In this document: positions 1-8,770 of the stretch, one piece after another | Layout: every line of letters starts with the position of its first letter | Position numbering within the stretch: position 1 is the first letter of the stretch | Source of the DNA: an uncultured Elusimicrobia bacterium | GTDB taxonomy: Bacteria; Elusimicrobiota; Elusimicrobia; Elusimicrobiales; UBA9959 | Reading direction: 5' to 3' | Length of the DNA stretch: 57,709 bases | Assembly: GCA_903917735.1 (NCBI GenBank) | Contig: CAIXBR010000061.1 | Coordinates: forward strand, 1-57,709 | Translations under genes and position numbers: made by a program | Notes under the pieces: model-generated | Database searches by the model: none | What the model saw: only the letters and a program-made list of their open reading frames with translations | What the model was told of the DNA's origin: nothing

Positions 1-38
1 AAGGCTTTAAGGGGAGCAGCGGAGGCTGCTGTTTTTGA

Positions 39-1405
39 CTACCCGCGAAGGCCCGATGGCGCTTGCCCAAATCGCGAAAAATGGCTCAAGCTGTACACTT
101 TGGACCGGCGGAAACTGTACATTTTTGGGCCGCCGCTAACAGCCTGAAAAGAACCTACCCTGCCATCCGGTGTATAAATCATAATGGATGGTTTGCCAAG
201 CCGCTCGTCTTTGGGCGGCCGTTTAAGCCGCGGCAATTCCTTCTGGAAACTTCCGGGATGTTTCCAGGCGCAGCAATTCTCCGCGTTATAAAGCTGCAAC
301 ACAAAATTCAGCCGGGCGCGTATGGCGTTAAGGTTCCGCCCCGCCAATGCGTCCAGGTTCCATCTCTTTGTCAAAACCCAGAAGCCCTGGTTCTCCACAG
401 ACCAACGCCGGCGATAATAAGTCCGGATCTGCTGCACGGATCGCTCATCAGCGGGATCCACGGCAAGGCTGGTCACATAGCGAAACCTAGGCCGCTCCGG
501 CAATCTTAGGCCTTTCAAATCATATTCTTCCGCGATTACCACCTGGCATGGCCATGATCTTTGCCTTCTCCGTCGTAAAGCGGTAAGCCGGAAAAACCGG
601 GCATCCGCACCAGCATGGACCCCAGGCGACTGTGCTGTTCCGGTAGCTCATGCCAAATCGTGCTTTCAAGCCGCTCCAGCCCATCCGCCTCACGAGCCAC
701 ATCAACCTCGTCGTCCCTTGTCCGGGTAACATAGTCAACGCCCTCGCAACGCTTCAGCTCACCCAGAAATTCGGCGCCCCAATAGCCGCGATCCATCACT
801 AAAACATCCATCCAATCCCCAAGCCGCCCGAACTGCTTGCGCAGGCCCTTGAATATTTATTTCAACATCGCCTTCTCGCTTCGCGCCAGCCCGCCCAGCG
901 CCCAGCCAACTACGCGCTCATGCCCCTCGTCGATATTTAACACCACCACAAGTTTATAACCTACCCCCTCGCCGCGCTTCTCCGAACCTTCATAATTCTC
1001 TTTCTGGCCATAGGGGATTGTGATTAAATGATTGGATAAGATTTCCGGATCAACACGCAGGCGCCCATCCGAGCGCGCCGCCTCTATCTGCTCGGCCTGA
1101 AATCCAACCATCCGAAGCAGCGCTTCATCCCCCAGAACCTTCCCGCTTTGCGCAATGCGCTCTACTCCGGCCAATTCGCGCAGTGCGCAGAGGCCATTCA
1201 ACATCCTCGGCGGATAACCGTTCTCTCTCTTTAACAGATCTGCCCGTGTCTCCGTCAGCACCGACCAGAAACCTTCCACCATCAGGAAACCGATGATCAG
1301 ATCGTTGTCCCCGAACGCGCTGTTATGCCCTTCGTGCCGTAGCCCCTCTTCCAACTGCCGCGTCACAGCGGCTTTATCCTCACGCCACAATTGCCAAGTC
1401 TTCAT
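39..1405 (-). pseudogene. Decayed DDE transposase (IS4-like), one in-frame stop plus one frameshift
   Basis: Three consecutive minus-strand pieces make one transposase. The first (1405 to 857) and second (856 to about 545) are in the same frame, separated only by a TAA at 857-859. The third (542 to 39) lies in another frame, so an indel sits near 540-556. The C-terminal piece holds the Y-(2)-R-(3)-E signature typical of IS4-type DDE enzymes (YRRRWSVENQGF) with the conserved glutamate. The middle piece contains the strand with an aspartate (VLVMDRGYWG). Upstream is a small gene overlapping by 4 bases, as in intact copies of such elements. I could not identify terminal inverted repeats, and the left end may lie outside the window. 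The family assignment is by motif only. With two lesions the element should be inactive unless recoding rescues it. Confidence 0.75.
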
Positions 1406-1764
1406 CGCCCGCTCCCAGGGTTAAGCTTCACGCAGCGGCCTTCGCCTATTCGGCGCAGCAGGCGCTCAACTTCTTTGTTGACCAGCACCCACTCCGCCAT
1501 CGCGTGGCTGAACTCCTTCCAGGCATCGGTCTGCCTGCGGATCGTCTCCACATCGGCCTTGCGCACGTAGCGGTGCCGGCTCGTGCCCGCCGGGTTGGGG
1601 ATGGATAGGTAATAGGCTGCGGGGGAGTTCTTGCGGAAGCGCCGCTCAAGAAGGCTGGCAGCCAGCATGGGCACAAACCCCATGGCTGTGCGCTCCAAAC
1701 TAAAACGCCGACCGGTTAGAAGACGGATTTTCTGCTGCAATGTCGCGAGCTGGAGTTTTGTCAT
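1402..1764 (-). CDS. IS accessory protein, DUF6788-like
   Basis: A 120-residue basic protein encoded immediately upstream of the transposase, with its stop overlapping the transposase ATG by 4 bases (translational coupling). The central part (SIPNPAGTSRHRYV, about residues 53-66) resembles the short DUF6788-type proteins that precede transposases in some IS elements and read as nucleic-acid contacting. No catalytic residues are apparent. It is intact although the transposase is broken. A perfect 10-bp inverted repeat lies directly before its start codon (1765-1794), which could act as its operator or as an attenuating hairpin. The family assignment is from memory of sequence pattern, at moderate confidence. 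Confidence 0.6.
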   Translation of the reverse strand: MTKLQLATLQQKIRLLTGRRFSLERTAMGFVPMLAASLLERRFRKNSPAAYYLSIPNPAGTSRHRYVRKADVETIRRQTDAWKEFSHAMAEWVLVNKEVERLLRRIGEGRCVKLNPGSGR

Positions 1765-1794
1765 ATAACACTATGTATAATAATATAGTGTTAT
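1765..1794. repeat. Perfect 10-bp inverted repeat just upstream of the IS accessory gene
   Basis: ATAACACTAT (1765-1774) and ATAGTGTTAT (1785-1794) are exact inverse complements separated by 10 AT-rich bases. The left arm abuts the ATG (minus strand, 1762-1764). It may be an operator, a hairpin limiting translation, or part of the IS end. Confidence 0.7.
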
Positions 1795-1809
1795 GCATCA
1801 AGCAAAAAA

Positions 1810-1840
1810 CGGGAATCCGGTAAAATATCCCGAATTCCCG
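1810..1840. repeat. Imperfect inverted repeat, possible IS end or old terminator
   Basis: CGGGAAT (1810-1816) pairs with ATTCCCG (1834-1840), and the pairing extends inward with a single mismatch. It sits about 45 bases upstream of the IS genes and may mark the right end of the element. The stretch 1841-2057 shows no credible gene. Confidence 0.4.
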
Positions 1841-2057
1841 AATTTATACAGCTAAAAAGCTACTTTCGATTTTCCTGTGTCCCCGGGCTGTCCCCGGACG
1901 GATGATTTTACTTCGGGAGGGCGCAAGCGGCGGCCCCGTTCAGTTCTTGCGGTTGGAGCCGGCTGATAAGCCCGCCGCCTTCCGCGCGGCCGCGCGTGTT
2001 GCGCAACGCGCTGATCCCTGTATTCGCCGGGCCTGCAGAGATGGGCGGCGGTACGGG

Positions 2058-2831
2058 TTATCCGAAGCGGACCGCTCGCATGGAAAGGGAAGCGTGGTGG
2101 TAGCCTTCGTAGGGGTAGGAGGCTTTATCTTCCAGCCCGGCGCCAAGCGCGACTAGGAAGGGCCAGTAATGGTCTGGGGTCGGCACAGAAAGCTGGCCGC
2201 CCGGCAGCCCGGCGTAGTCCGCCAGTTCCGCCCGGCGGCCTTTATCTATATACTCCTTAACTTTAAGGTCGAAATTCACGGCCCAAGCGTGCGGCCTGGC
2301 GTCGATCTTCATATCCATCAGCGAGAGGTTGTGGGCGATGTTGCCGCTGCCTACGATAAGGACTCCCTCGTCCCTTAGCGGGGCCAGCCGGCGGCCCAGC
2401 TTGTAGTGGTACTTCCCCTCTGCGGGATAGTCCACGCTGAGTTGGTACACGGGGATATCCGCCCTGGGATATATCATTCTGAGTATCGCCCAGGCGCCGT
2501 GGTCCAGCCCTCGCCCTTCCAGGGCCGGCGCGGGATTAAGCAGGGCGGCCGTCCTTTCGGCTTCGGTTTTCGCCGGGGGCGGGGCGTATGTTATGGAATA
2601 CAACTCATCAGGAAAGCCGTAAAAGTCGTATATGGTCTCGAAAGGCATTGACCCGTTCAGGCGTAGCTCTCCTTCGGTAAGCCAGTGGGCCGAGACGCAG
2701 AGTATGGCTTTGGGCCTCGGAAGGTCTCTCCCCAGGGTTGCCATAGCCCGCGTGAAGGGGTTATCCAGAACTGCGTTCATCGGCGACCCGTGGCCGATGA
2801 AAAGCGCCGGCAGCCTTTCTTTCTTCATCAT
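2058..2831 (-). CDS. ygiD: DODA-type extradiol dioxygenase (YgiD-like)
   Basis: A 257-residue class III (LigB-type) ring-cleaving dioxygenase of the 4,5-DOPA extradiol family, single domain, cytoplasmic, of normal length. The metal-site and active-site histidines are visible in FIGHGSP near the N-terminus, in VSAHW, in GLDHGAW and in PTPDHYWPF. All four are the conserved landmarks of YgiD. The physiological substrate in bacteria is uncertain; the family cleaves catechols such as L-DOPA. It is the last gene of a three-gene minus-strand operon: its ATG overlaps the stop of the TIGR03545 gene by 4 bases. No functional link with those membrane/envelope genes is obvious, so the association may be merely transcriptional. 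Confidence 0.85.
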   Translation of the reverse strand: MMKKERLPALFIGHGSPMNAVLDNPFTRAMATLGRDLPRPKAILCVSAHWLTEGELRLNGSMPFETIYDFYGFPDELYSITYAPPPAKTEAERTAALLNPAPALEGRGLDHGAWAILRMIYPRADIPVYQLSVDYPAEGKYHYKLGRRLAPLRDEGVLIVGSGNIAHNLSLMDMKIDARPHAWAVNFDLKVKEYIDKGRRAELADYAGLPGGQLSVPTPDHYWPFLVALGAGLEDKASYPYEGYHHASLSMRAVRFG

Positions 2832-4585
2832 AGCTTGAATTTCGGGAGTTTCATTTTTCCCGGCGCCAGGCTTTTAAGCAGCCCGTCGCCTATGCCGGAT
2901 ATCTTTGATTCGGCATCCTTCAGTTTCCCCCCCAGCTCCGCCTGCTTGGCCGCAGCGGTATCGTCCAGTCTGGACCTGTAGGGTTTAAGGGCTTCGTCTA
3001 TCTTCCTCTGCGCTTCTTCCTGCGCTTTCTTTACCTCCGCTCCCGCCGCGCCGCTGAAAGCTTTGGCGAGGGCGTTAGCCAGGTCGGTGCTTATGGCCAG
3101 CTTCGGACTCTTGATAGTGCCGGATATTCCCGTTTCGATCACGGCGGAGTTTAGCCCCGCAAAGGAGGATTCTACCGCCGAGCGGAGCGGGGCCGCCTTA
3201 ATGGCGCCAGCGTCGGGCTTGAACACGGCCCCTGTCAGCCGCATGGAGGCCTTGCCGTCCAGGTTCTCGCCCGCGGTCTTGAGCGAGCCTTCAAAAGAGC
3301 CGGTGGCGCCGGTTATGTCCAGCATGAACGAGGACGGCGAGCCCAGCTGCAGCTGCCGCGCCGCCATGCCCGAGTAGAGCAGCGCCGATTCCGTCCGTAT
3401 CTCAGCGCCGGAAGCGTCGAGCGAACATTTAAGGTCCAGCCTGCGCGCCCCTTTTGCGCCTTTTATTGCGGCGGTCATGGGCTTGCCGTAAATCTTGGGC
3501 TGGGTGGTAAGGCCGTCTATCTCCCCCTTATATTCAAGCGGATCTTCCGTCCCGAGTTCTCCGGACACCGACAGCCTGCGCACCAGAAAGACGGGATAGC
3601 TCTCGGTCTTGGGGAAGTATACTACGCGTCCTCGGCGGGCTTCGCTTTTCTGCGCGCCTTTGTCCTGGGAGGGCATGTATTTGCGCGCGAGGTTCAGCCA
3701 TTTCATGCCGGTGGCGGTCTTCTCGGCTATCGCAGGGCCGGCCAGCATGCGCGCTATGGACTGGGCATCCATGGACGGCAGCTTCATTCTGGACATTACC
3801 GAAGCAACGTCCTTCTTGCGGGCCTCGTCCACCGCTTTGAAAGAATCCTTCGCTTTGGCCAGCGCGGCTTCTGCGTCCTCTTTGTTTTTTTTGAAGTCCG
3901 CGATGAGCTTCTTCACGTCCCTGGTTATGGCGGCGTAATCCTTGGCCTGCTTAACGAAGTTGCCTTCGCCTTTGGCATCCCCGTAGCGGACTTTCAGCGC
4001 GTCCAGGTCGTCCTGGTATTTTTTAATGTCGACGCGGGCCGAGATGTCCTTATAGTCCTTCTGGTAGCTTTCCTCCAGTTGTTTGGCCAGTTTCACTGAT
4101 TCGAGCTCCGACGGGTCGACCTTGTAGTCCTTAACCGCGCCCGCTTTTGCGTCAGCTGTCCGGTCCAGGGCAAAATCCGCGGATTCCTTCTTGAATCCCT
4201 CCACAAGTTCAGAGGGCGCTTCTTTTACTAGAGGAAGTCGGCCGGAGGTTTTTCTGGCTGTGCCCAGGCGCAGGCCCGAGAGCGAGGCGTTATCCACCAC
4301 CAGCTTCTTCTCAAGGAGAGGCTTCCCCTCGGCGGAGAAAGACAGTTCGGAGAATTCCACCAGGTTGCGGTATTCGTTCTTCGAATCGGCCAGGGCGAAG
4401 CCGGTCAGTTTCAGAGAAGGAGGCAGGAAAGTGGTGTGGAGGGAGGCTATTTCTACGGAAGCCTTAGCTCCTTTCTCTATGCCCTTTATCATGCCCCATT
4501 TCAGCAGCGGGTCGAAAGCGAAAAAAGAAAAAGCCCAGACCAGGGCCAGCAGCGTAAGGCGGGGCAGCAGGTAGGATCTGCGCAT
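2828..4585 (-). CDS. TIGR03545-family large envelope protein
   Basis: A 585-residue protein with a single N-terminal membrane segment (residues about 10-25, LLALVWAFSFFAFDPLL), then an AsmA-like beta-rich region, a long charged helical/coiled-coil stretch (about residues 125-270, rich in K, D, E, A), a second beta-rich region (about 330-510) and a C-terminal coiled coil. This layout and the adjacent partner match the uncharacterised TIGR03545 family, which is found only in bacteria with outer membranes and usually next to TIGR03546. It is probably anchored in the inner membrane with the bulk in the periplasm. The AsmA-like look suggests envelope lipid or protein trafficking, but that is inference. 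It starts 1 base after the TIGR03546 stop, so the two are co-translated. Confidence 0.75.
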   Translation of the reverse strand: MRRSYLLPRLTLLALVWAFSFFAFDPLLKWGMIKGIEKGAKASVEIASLHTTFLPPSLKLTGFALADSKNEYRNLVEFSELSFSAEGKPLLEKKLVVDNASLSGLRLGTARKTSGRLPLVKEAPSELVEGFKKESADFALDRTADAKAGAVKDYKVDPSELESVKLAKQLEESYQKDYKDISARVDIKKYQDDLDALKVRYGDAKGEGNFVKQAKDYAAITRDVKKLIADFKKNKEDAEAALAKAKDSFKAVDEARKKDVASVMSRMKLPSMDAQSIARMLAGPAIAEKTATGMKWLNLARKYMPSQDKGAQKSEARRGRVVYFPKTESYPVFLVRRLSVSGELGTEDPLEYKGEIDGLTTQPKIYGKPMTAAIKGAKGARRLDLKCSLDASGAEIRTESALLYSGMAARQLQLGSPSSFMLDITGATGSFEGSLKTAGENLDGKASMRLTGAVFKPDAGAIKAAPLRSAVESSFAGLNSAVIETGISGTIKSPKLAISTDLANALAKAFSGAAGAEVKKAQEEAQRKIDEALKPYRSRLDDTAAAKQAELGGKLKDAESKISGIGDGLLKSLAPGKMKLPKFKL

Positions 4586-4586
4586 A

Positions 4587-5099
4587 TTATCTCCCCCCTT
4601 TAAAATACCACTCCAGGATCCACGAGGCTTTTAGCCCCTTGGCTATCCCGGAGTTCGCCAGCCGGTCGCGGAATCTTTCATTGTAGAAGACGCCGAACCG
4701 CTTGCCGGCGAAATATACGGGGGCGAACAGGGCGGTCCCCAGCACCAGCCCTCCAGGCACTACGGTGTTGTTGAACCCGGTCCACGGGACCATCGGCATG
4801 TTGTACAGTTTGGTCCACAGCGGGCGCAAGGCCTGGCAGGTAAGGAGCGCGTAGCCTATGGGGTCGCTGACCTTGTCCAACAGCGGGTTCAGCAGGCTTA
4901 CCGCCAGAGCGGCCAGCAGCGCCATCGGTATGTTCACGCGTGTCGCCATCAGCAACACTATCAGCAGCTGGGCGGTAAGTGTGGCTTTGGGCAGCAGTCC
5001 TATGGCGAAGCCGAGGGCTATGCCGGCGCCTATCTGGCGCGGGTCAGTGTCGCTTGTCAATCCCTGGATGAATTGGCGGAAAAGTCCTATTGGGTTCAT
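4587..5099 (-). CDS. TIGR03546-family membrane protein (DUF2062-like)
   Basis: A small integral membrane protein of about 170 residues and the usual partner of TIGR03545. The N-terminal DPRQIGAGIALGFAIGLLPK segment is like DUF2062, followed by hydrophobic segments (LTAQLLIVLLMATRV; IPMALLAALAVSLLNPL) and a C-terminal amphipathic region. I chose the ATG at 5097-5099 (MNPIGLFRQF); the longer reading begins with a TTG inside what looks like intergenic sequence. It is first in the operon and divergent from mntP, so both promoters lie in about 80 bases. Function is unknown. The conserved pairing points to a two-component envelope machine with its partner. Confidence 0.75.
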   Translation of the reverse strand: MNPIGLFRQFIQGLTSDTDPRQIGAGIALGFAIGLLPKATLTAQLLIVLLMATRVNIPMALLAALAVSLLNPLLDKVSDPIGYALLTCQALRPLWTKLYNMPMVPWTGFNNTVVPGGLVLGTALFAPVYFAGKRFGVFYNERFRDRLANSGIAKGLKASWILEWYFKGGR

Positions 5100-5167
5100 A
5101 AGGATTAATATATTAAAACTTGCGCGGCGCGGCAAGGCCGCAGCGCGCCGCAGGTTGAAATGCTTTG

Positions 5168-5173
5168 TATAAT
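5168..5173 (+). promoter_or_regulatory. -10 box of a leaderless mntP promoter
   Basis: A consensus TATAAT ends 6 bases before the mntP ATG (5180), so transcription should start at or next to the start codon. No ribosome-binding site is present. Confidence 0.6.
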
Positions 5174-5179
5174 TTAGGC

Positions 5180-5755
5180 ATGAAACTTCTTGAGGTGCTT
5201 TTTATCGCGCTTGGACTTTCCATGGACGCCTTCGCCGTTTCAATAGCCAGCGGCGCCACCATGAAGCGCCTGCACCTTCCTAACGCCATGAAGATGGGCC
5301 TTTTCTTCGGCGGGTTCCAGGTGCTGATGCCGGTGGCCGGCTGGGCTGCCGGGCTGAGCATGAAGAACTTTATCATGGCCTGGGACCATTGGATAGCCTT
5401 CGGCCTGCTGTCGGCGGTCGGCGGGAAAATGATCTACGAATCCTTCAGGATGAAGGAAGCGGAAGAATGCGGCAAGGGTAAGGCTTGTCCGTTCGACACC
5501 GGCGCGCTCACCGTGCTGGCCGTAGCCACCAGTATAGACGCGCTGGCGGTGGGCCTGACCTTCTCGCTCCTGCAGATCTCTATAATCGGGCCGGTGCTGA
5601 TAATCGGCCTTGTTACCTTCCTGATGTCGGTGGCCGGGGTTAAAATAGGTTCCGCCGGCGGCCATTTCTTCGAGAACAAAATGGAAGCCGCCGGCGGGCT
5701 GGTCCTTATTGCTATAGGCCTTAAGATATTATTCGAACATCTGGGCTTTTTCTAG
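5180..5755 (+). CDS. mntP: Manganese efflux pump MntP
   Basis: A 191-residue, six-helix inner-membrane protein of the MntP (DUF204) family, which exports Mn2+. It is built of two similar halves, each with the family signature: LGLSMDAFAVSIASG near the N-terminus and VATSIDALAVGLTFS in the second half. The acidic residues in these helices are the expected metal-path residues. The length is normal. I chose the ATG at 5180 rather than the upstream one, because it directly follows a perfect -10 box and gives the standard N-terminus (MKLLEVLFIALGLSMDAF). It is monocistronic, and the next gene converges from the minus strand 1 base away. I saw no yybP-type riboswitch, and there is no leader in which it could sit. 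Confidence 0.92.
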   Translation: MKLLEVLFIALGLSMDAFAVSIASGATMKRLHLPNAMKMGLFFGGFQVLMPVAGWAAGLSMKNFIMAWDHWIAFGLLSAVGGKMIYESFRMKEAEECGKGKACPFDTGALTVLAVATSIDALAVGLTFSLLQISIIGPVLIIGLVTFLMSVAGVKIGSAGGHFFENKMEAAGGLVLIAIGLKILFEHLGFF

Positions 5756-5756
5756 T

Positions 5757-6446
5757 TTACTTGTCCTTTTCCCTGAACCACTTTTCCTTCCCGTAAAGTT
5801 TTTGGATGCATTCCTCGCAGAGGCCGTGCGTGAAGCGCGCGTTGGAGCGCGCCTCCAGGTAAACCTCTACTTTCTGCCAGAAGCCTTTGTCGTCGCGTAT
5901 CTTCTTGCAGTTGGCGCAGATGGGGATCAGGCCCTGCAGCGTGCGCACTTCCTTCAGCGTGTCCTCCAGCTGCGTGTTCTTGGCGATAAGCGAAAGGTGA
6001 CCGGTTATTATCTCGCTGAACTCCTCCATCAGGCGGAGCACAGGGCCTTCGAAAGTGTTCGCTTTCCGGTCAAAAAGGCAGATGCTGCCGAAGATGTCCC
6101 CGTCGGGGTAGAAGACCGGCACGCCGGCGTAGGCGATGTAGCCGGCTTTCGCCCCATCGCTGGTCTTCCAGAAATCGCTTTGCCGCGCGTCGGGAACTAT
6201 CAGCTTCTCCCTCGCCTGTATCACCGCCGCGAAGTAAATTTTCCCCCCGCCTTTGAGCTTTATCAGGGTGTCCTGTTCGAAAGGCCTGTCCGGCCCCTGG
6301 CTGACCCCGATAACGCGCATGTCTTCTTCCTCCAACATGTTTATGGTGGCGGCAGGTACAGCTGCCACTTCGGCAAGGAGGTCCGCTATGTTGCGCCATT
6401 TCATCAACGCTATCGCCGGTATTCTCAGTTTGTGTGTATCGGGCAT
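5757..6446 (-). CDS. GAF-domain protein with C-terminal Cys-rich (Zn-finger-like) motif
   Basis: A 229-residue cytoplasmic protein. Residues about 15-160 form a GAF domain (Y-A-G-V-P-V, GSICLFDR). A short helix follows (LSLIAKNTQLEDTLKEVRTL), then the conserved tail LIPICANCKKIRDDKGFW ... FTHGLCEECIQKLY. That C-x2-C ... C-x2-C tail is common at the ends of PAS/GAF and receiver proteins in environmental signal-transduction genes and probably binds a metal. There is no kinase or output domain, so it may be a ligand-sensing adaptor. It is the last gene of the minus-strand TonB receptor/kinase operon, 8 bases after the receiver gene, which implies it works with that signalling chain. Confidence 0.75.
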   Translation of the reverse strand: MPDTHKLRIPAIALMKWRNIADLLAEVAAVPAATINMLEEEDMRVIGVSQGPDRPFEQDTLIKLKGGGKIYFAAVIQAREKLIVPDARQSDFWKTSDGAKAGYIAYAGVPVFYPDGDIFGSICLFDRKANTFEGPVLRLMEEFSEIITGHLSLIAKNTQLEDTLKEVRTLQGLIPICANCKKIRDDKGFWQKVEVYLEARSNARFTHGLCEECIQKLYGKEKWFREKDK

Positions 6447-6454
6447 ATAGACCT

Positions 6455-6898
6455 TTATAGCGGCAGCTTGGAAACAGAGACCCAGTACATCTCGAATTTC
6501 CGCGCCAGTTCAAGGAACTCGGCCAGGGATGAGGGCTTGGTTATATAGGAGGCGGCCCCACCTTCGTAGCTGCGCACTATGTCCTCGTGGCGGGACGAGG
6601 TGGTCAGCATTATCGTAGGGATCCCGCGCAGCAGAGGGTCCGCCTTAAGCTTCTTAAGCACCGCCAGGCCGTCCATCAGCGGCAGCGTGATGTCCAGCAG
6701 TATTATGGACGGGCGGAGCGCCACCTGGCCGGTGTATTTCCCGGAGGCGTAAAGCATGTCCAGCGCCTCCTGGCCGTCGCGTGCCACGTTCACCTCAGAG
6801 ATAACCTTGAATTCCTTGAAAGCCCGCTGGGCTATCAGGACGTCGTCCTCGTTGTCCTCTACAAGTAAAACGCTGAGCTTTTCCTGTTCCTGCGCCAT
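6455..6898 (-). CDS. Receiver-only response regulator (Rcp1-like)
   Basis: A 147-residue single receiver domain with no output domain. The acidic pocket is in LLVEDNEDDVL, the phosphoacceptor aspartate in IILLDITLP, the switch threonine in TIMLTTSS and the lysine in YITKPSS. The ED-N-x-DD start and this length fit the Rcp1-type regulators that pair with PAS/GAF kinases. It lies between the kinase gene and the GAF/Cys-rich gene with a good ribosome-binding site (GGAGA). The expected partner is the upstream membrane kinase. Signal output must pass to another protein, either by phosphotransfer or by protein contact. Confidence 0.85.
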   Translation of the reverse strand: MAQEQEKLSVLLVEDNEDDVLIAQRAFKEFKVISEVNVARDGQEALDMLYASGKYTGQVALRPSIILLDITLPLMDGLAVLKKLKADPLLRGIPTIMLTTSSRHEDIVRSYEGGAASYITKPSSLAEFLELARKFEMYWVSVSKLPL

Positions 6899-6922
6899 GA
6901 TGTCTCCTTATGTTTGTCCGCC

Positions 6923-8770
6923 CTATGGCTGTTTCCTGAGGTCCGCCGGGATCAGTATGAAGAAAACGGAGCCTTTCCCTTCCGCCGATTCAACCCAGAT
7001 CTTGCCGTTGTGTTCTTCCACGATCTTCTTAACTATGGCCAGCCCCGCGCCGGTCCCCCCGCCGTACTCCTGGCGGGAGTGCAGCCGCTTGAACATCTTG
7101 AAGATCTCTTCGGAGTACTGCATGGGGATGCCTATCCCGTTGTCCTTCACCGAAAATTTCCAGTAGTACTCCCCGAACCTTTCCGCGCTCAGCTCCACTT
7201 CGGCGGCGGGGCTGTCGTTGTATCTCAGTGCGTTGCTTATGAGGTTCTGGAATACCTGGCGCATTTTTACCGGGTCACAGAAAATCTCCGGCAGGGTTTC
7301 CGGCACCTTTACCACGGCCTTCCGTTCTTCGATAAGCGTAGAAAGCCCGGCGACGGCTTCGGCGGCCAGCTTCGCCGTGGAAACGTTCTCGTAGGGGTTG
7401 CGCGCGCGGGAGATGCGGGCGTAGTTCAGCAGGTCGTCTATCAGCCGGCGCATCCGGGAGGAAGCTTTCACCACCCTCCCGAGGTAATCGGCCGCCTGCG
7501 GCTCCAGTTTGGGCGCGTAATCCGAAAGCAGCATGCCGGAGAACATCTCTATGCCCCGCAGCGGCTCTTTGAGGTCGTGTGAAACGGTATGGGCGAATGC
7601 GTCCAGCTCGCTGTTGACGGTCTCGACTTCTTTAAGGTACTGCGCCAGGCGCGCTTCCGATGCCTTGTGCTGCGACATATCTTTCAGCACCGCCACCACC
7701 TGCCGCTTGCCCTCCGTACCGGTAAGGGCGGCCGAGAGCATGGCGGGGAGCCGCGCCCCGCTCTTTGAGAGCAGCCACAGGTCCAGCTCTTTTATATGGC
7801 CGCTCCAGGCCAGCAGGCTGAAAGGGTCGGCGGCGCCTTCAGCCTGCGTTTCAAGGAGGTCCTTCAGGTTCACCGAGCCTGGCGGCAAGAAGTCGTAACC
7901 GGAAAAGTCCGCGGCCGCTCTGTTGGCTTTAATTACTGCGCCCTGTTCGTCGGTGATTATCAGCGGGTCCGGCATGCTTTCCAGCACCGAGTCAAGGTAC
8001 TGCTTTGACACAGTGGTCTCCGACAGGCCGCGGCTGAGCATGTTGAAGCTCGCCGCCACCTCGCCAAGTTCGTCGCGCGAAACGACAGGCACGGAAAAAT
8101 AATAATCCCCGTCCCGCACCTTGCGTATACCCTCGCCGAGGAAAGTTACCTGCCGCAGCAGGTGCCTGGTGAAGAGGGCTGAAAGGGCCAGGGTGGTCAG
8201 CGAGATCAGCAGGGCCAGCACCAGCAGCTTGGATATGATGTCATTCTCGGCCTTCCGGGCCGGCGTCAGCGGCAGCGCCGCGCGCAGGAAGCCGGCTATC
8301 TCTCCGCGGGTCGCAAGGCCCTCGAAAAGTATGTCCTCTCCCGAGGCGCGTGCTCTGGCGGGGATGGGGATCATTGTCTCTACCGTTTCCTCGCCATTAT
8401 AGTAGGTCCTCCTGAACACGGGGGCAGTGGCGCGGGCGGCTTTCAGCATCAGCTGGTCGGAAAGCTTTGTGCCGGCCAGCGCCACGTTGGTGTGGGCCAC
8501 CACGGTGCCGTCGGCCAGCGCCGCCGCCGCGTAGAGCGCCCCCGTTTTCTGGGTGAAGGCGTGCAGGACTTTTATTCCGCCGAGCTCCTTCTTTTCTTTG
8601 AAGACCTCCTGCAGGGCCGGGGCCAGGTCAGAAGCGGTCGAGATTGCGGCATCGTTGATCTGGGCGCTCATGGCTTCCGTCACCGCCATCCTGGAGAAAT
8701 AAATATTCACCCAAAGAGCCACGCTTATCAGCATCAGTAGGAAGAGCAGGACTTTTAGGTAGAGTTTCAT
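6923..8770 (-). CDS. Membrane sensor histidine kinase (sensor, HAMP, PAS, HisKA, HATPase)
   Basis: A kinase of about 615 residues. TM1 (YLKVLLFLLMLISVALWV) is followed by a periplasmic sensor of about 160 residues, TM2 (LLVLALLISLTTLALSALF), HAMP, PAS (about 255-370), a coiled coil, HisKA with the phosphorylated histidine in AFAHTVSHDLKEPLRG, and HATPase with N box (LISNALRYN), G1 (DNGIGIP) and G2 (GGGTGAGLAI). I chose the ATG at 8768-8770 because it overlaps the stop of the upstream gene by 4 bases and gives a normal membrane anchor; a longer reading runs back into that gene. It is the third gene of the operon TonB receptor, ABC_sub_bind-like protein, kinase, receiver, GAF protein. Its periplasmic domain is the natural reader of the binding protein. 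Confidence 0.88.
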   Translation of the reverse strand: MKLYLKVLLFLLMLISVALWVNIYFSRMAVTEAMSAQINDAAISTASDLAPALQEVFKEKKELGGIKVLHAFTQKTGALYAAAALADGTVVAHTNVALAGTKLSDQLMLKAARATAPVFRRTYYNGEETVETMIPIPARARASGEDILFEGLATRGEIAGFLRAALPLTPARKAENDIISKLLVLALLISLTTLALSALFTRHLLRQVTFLGEGIRKVRDGDYYFSVPVVSRDELGEVAASFNMLSRGLSETTVSKQYLDSVLESMPDPLIITDEQGAVIKANRAAADFSGYDFLPPGSVNLKDLLETQAEGAADPFSLLAWSGHIKELDLWLLSKSGARLPAMLSAALTGTEGKRQVVAVLKDMSQHKASEARLAQYLKEVETVNSELDAFAHTVSHDLKEPLRGIEMFSGMLLSDYAPKLEPQAADYLGRVVKASSRMRRLIDDLLNYARISRARNPYENVSTAKLAAEAVAGLSTLIEERKAVVKVPETLPEIFCDPVKMRQVFQNLISNALRYNDSPAAEVELSAERFGEYYWKFSVKDNGIGIPMQYSEEIFKMFKRLHSRQEYGGGTGAGLAIVKKIVEEHNGKIWVESAEGKGSVFFILIPADLRKQP

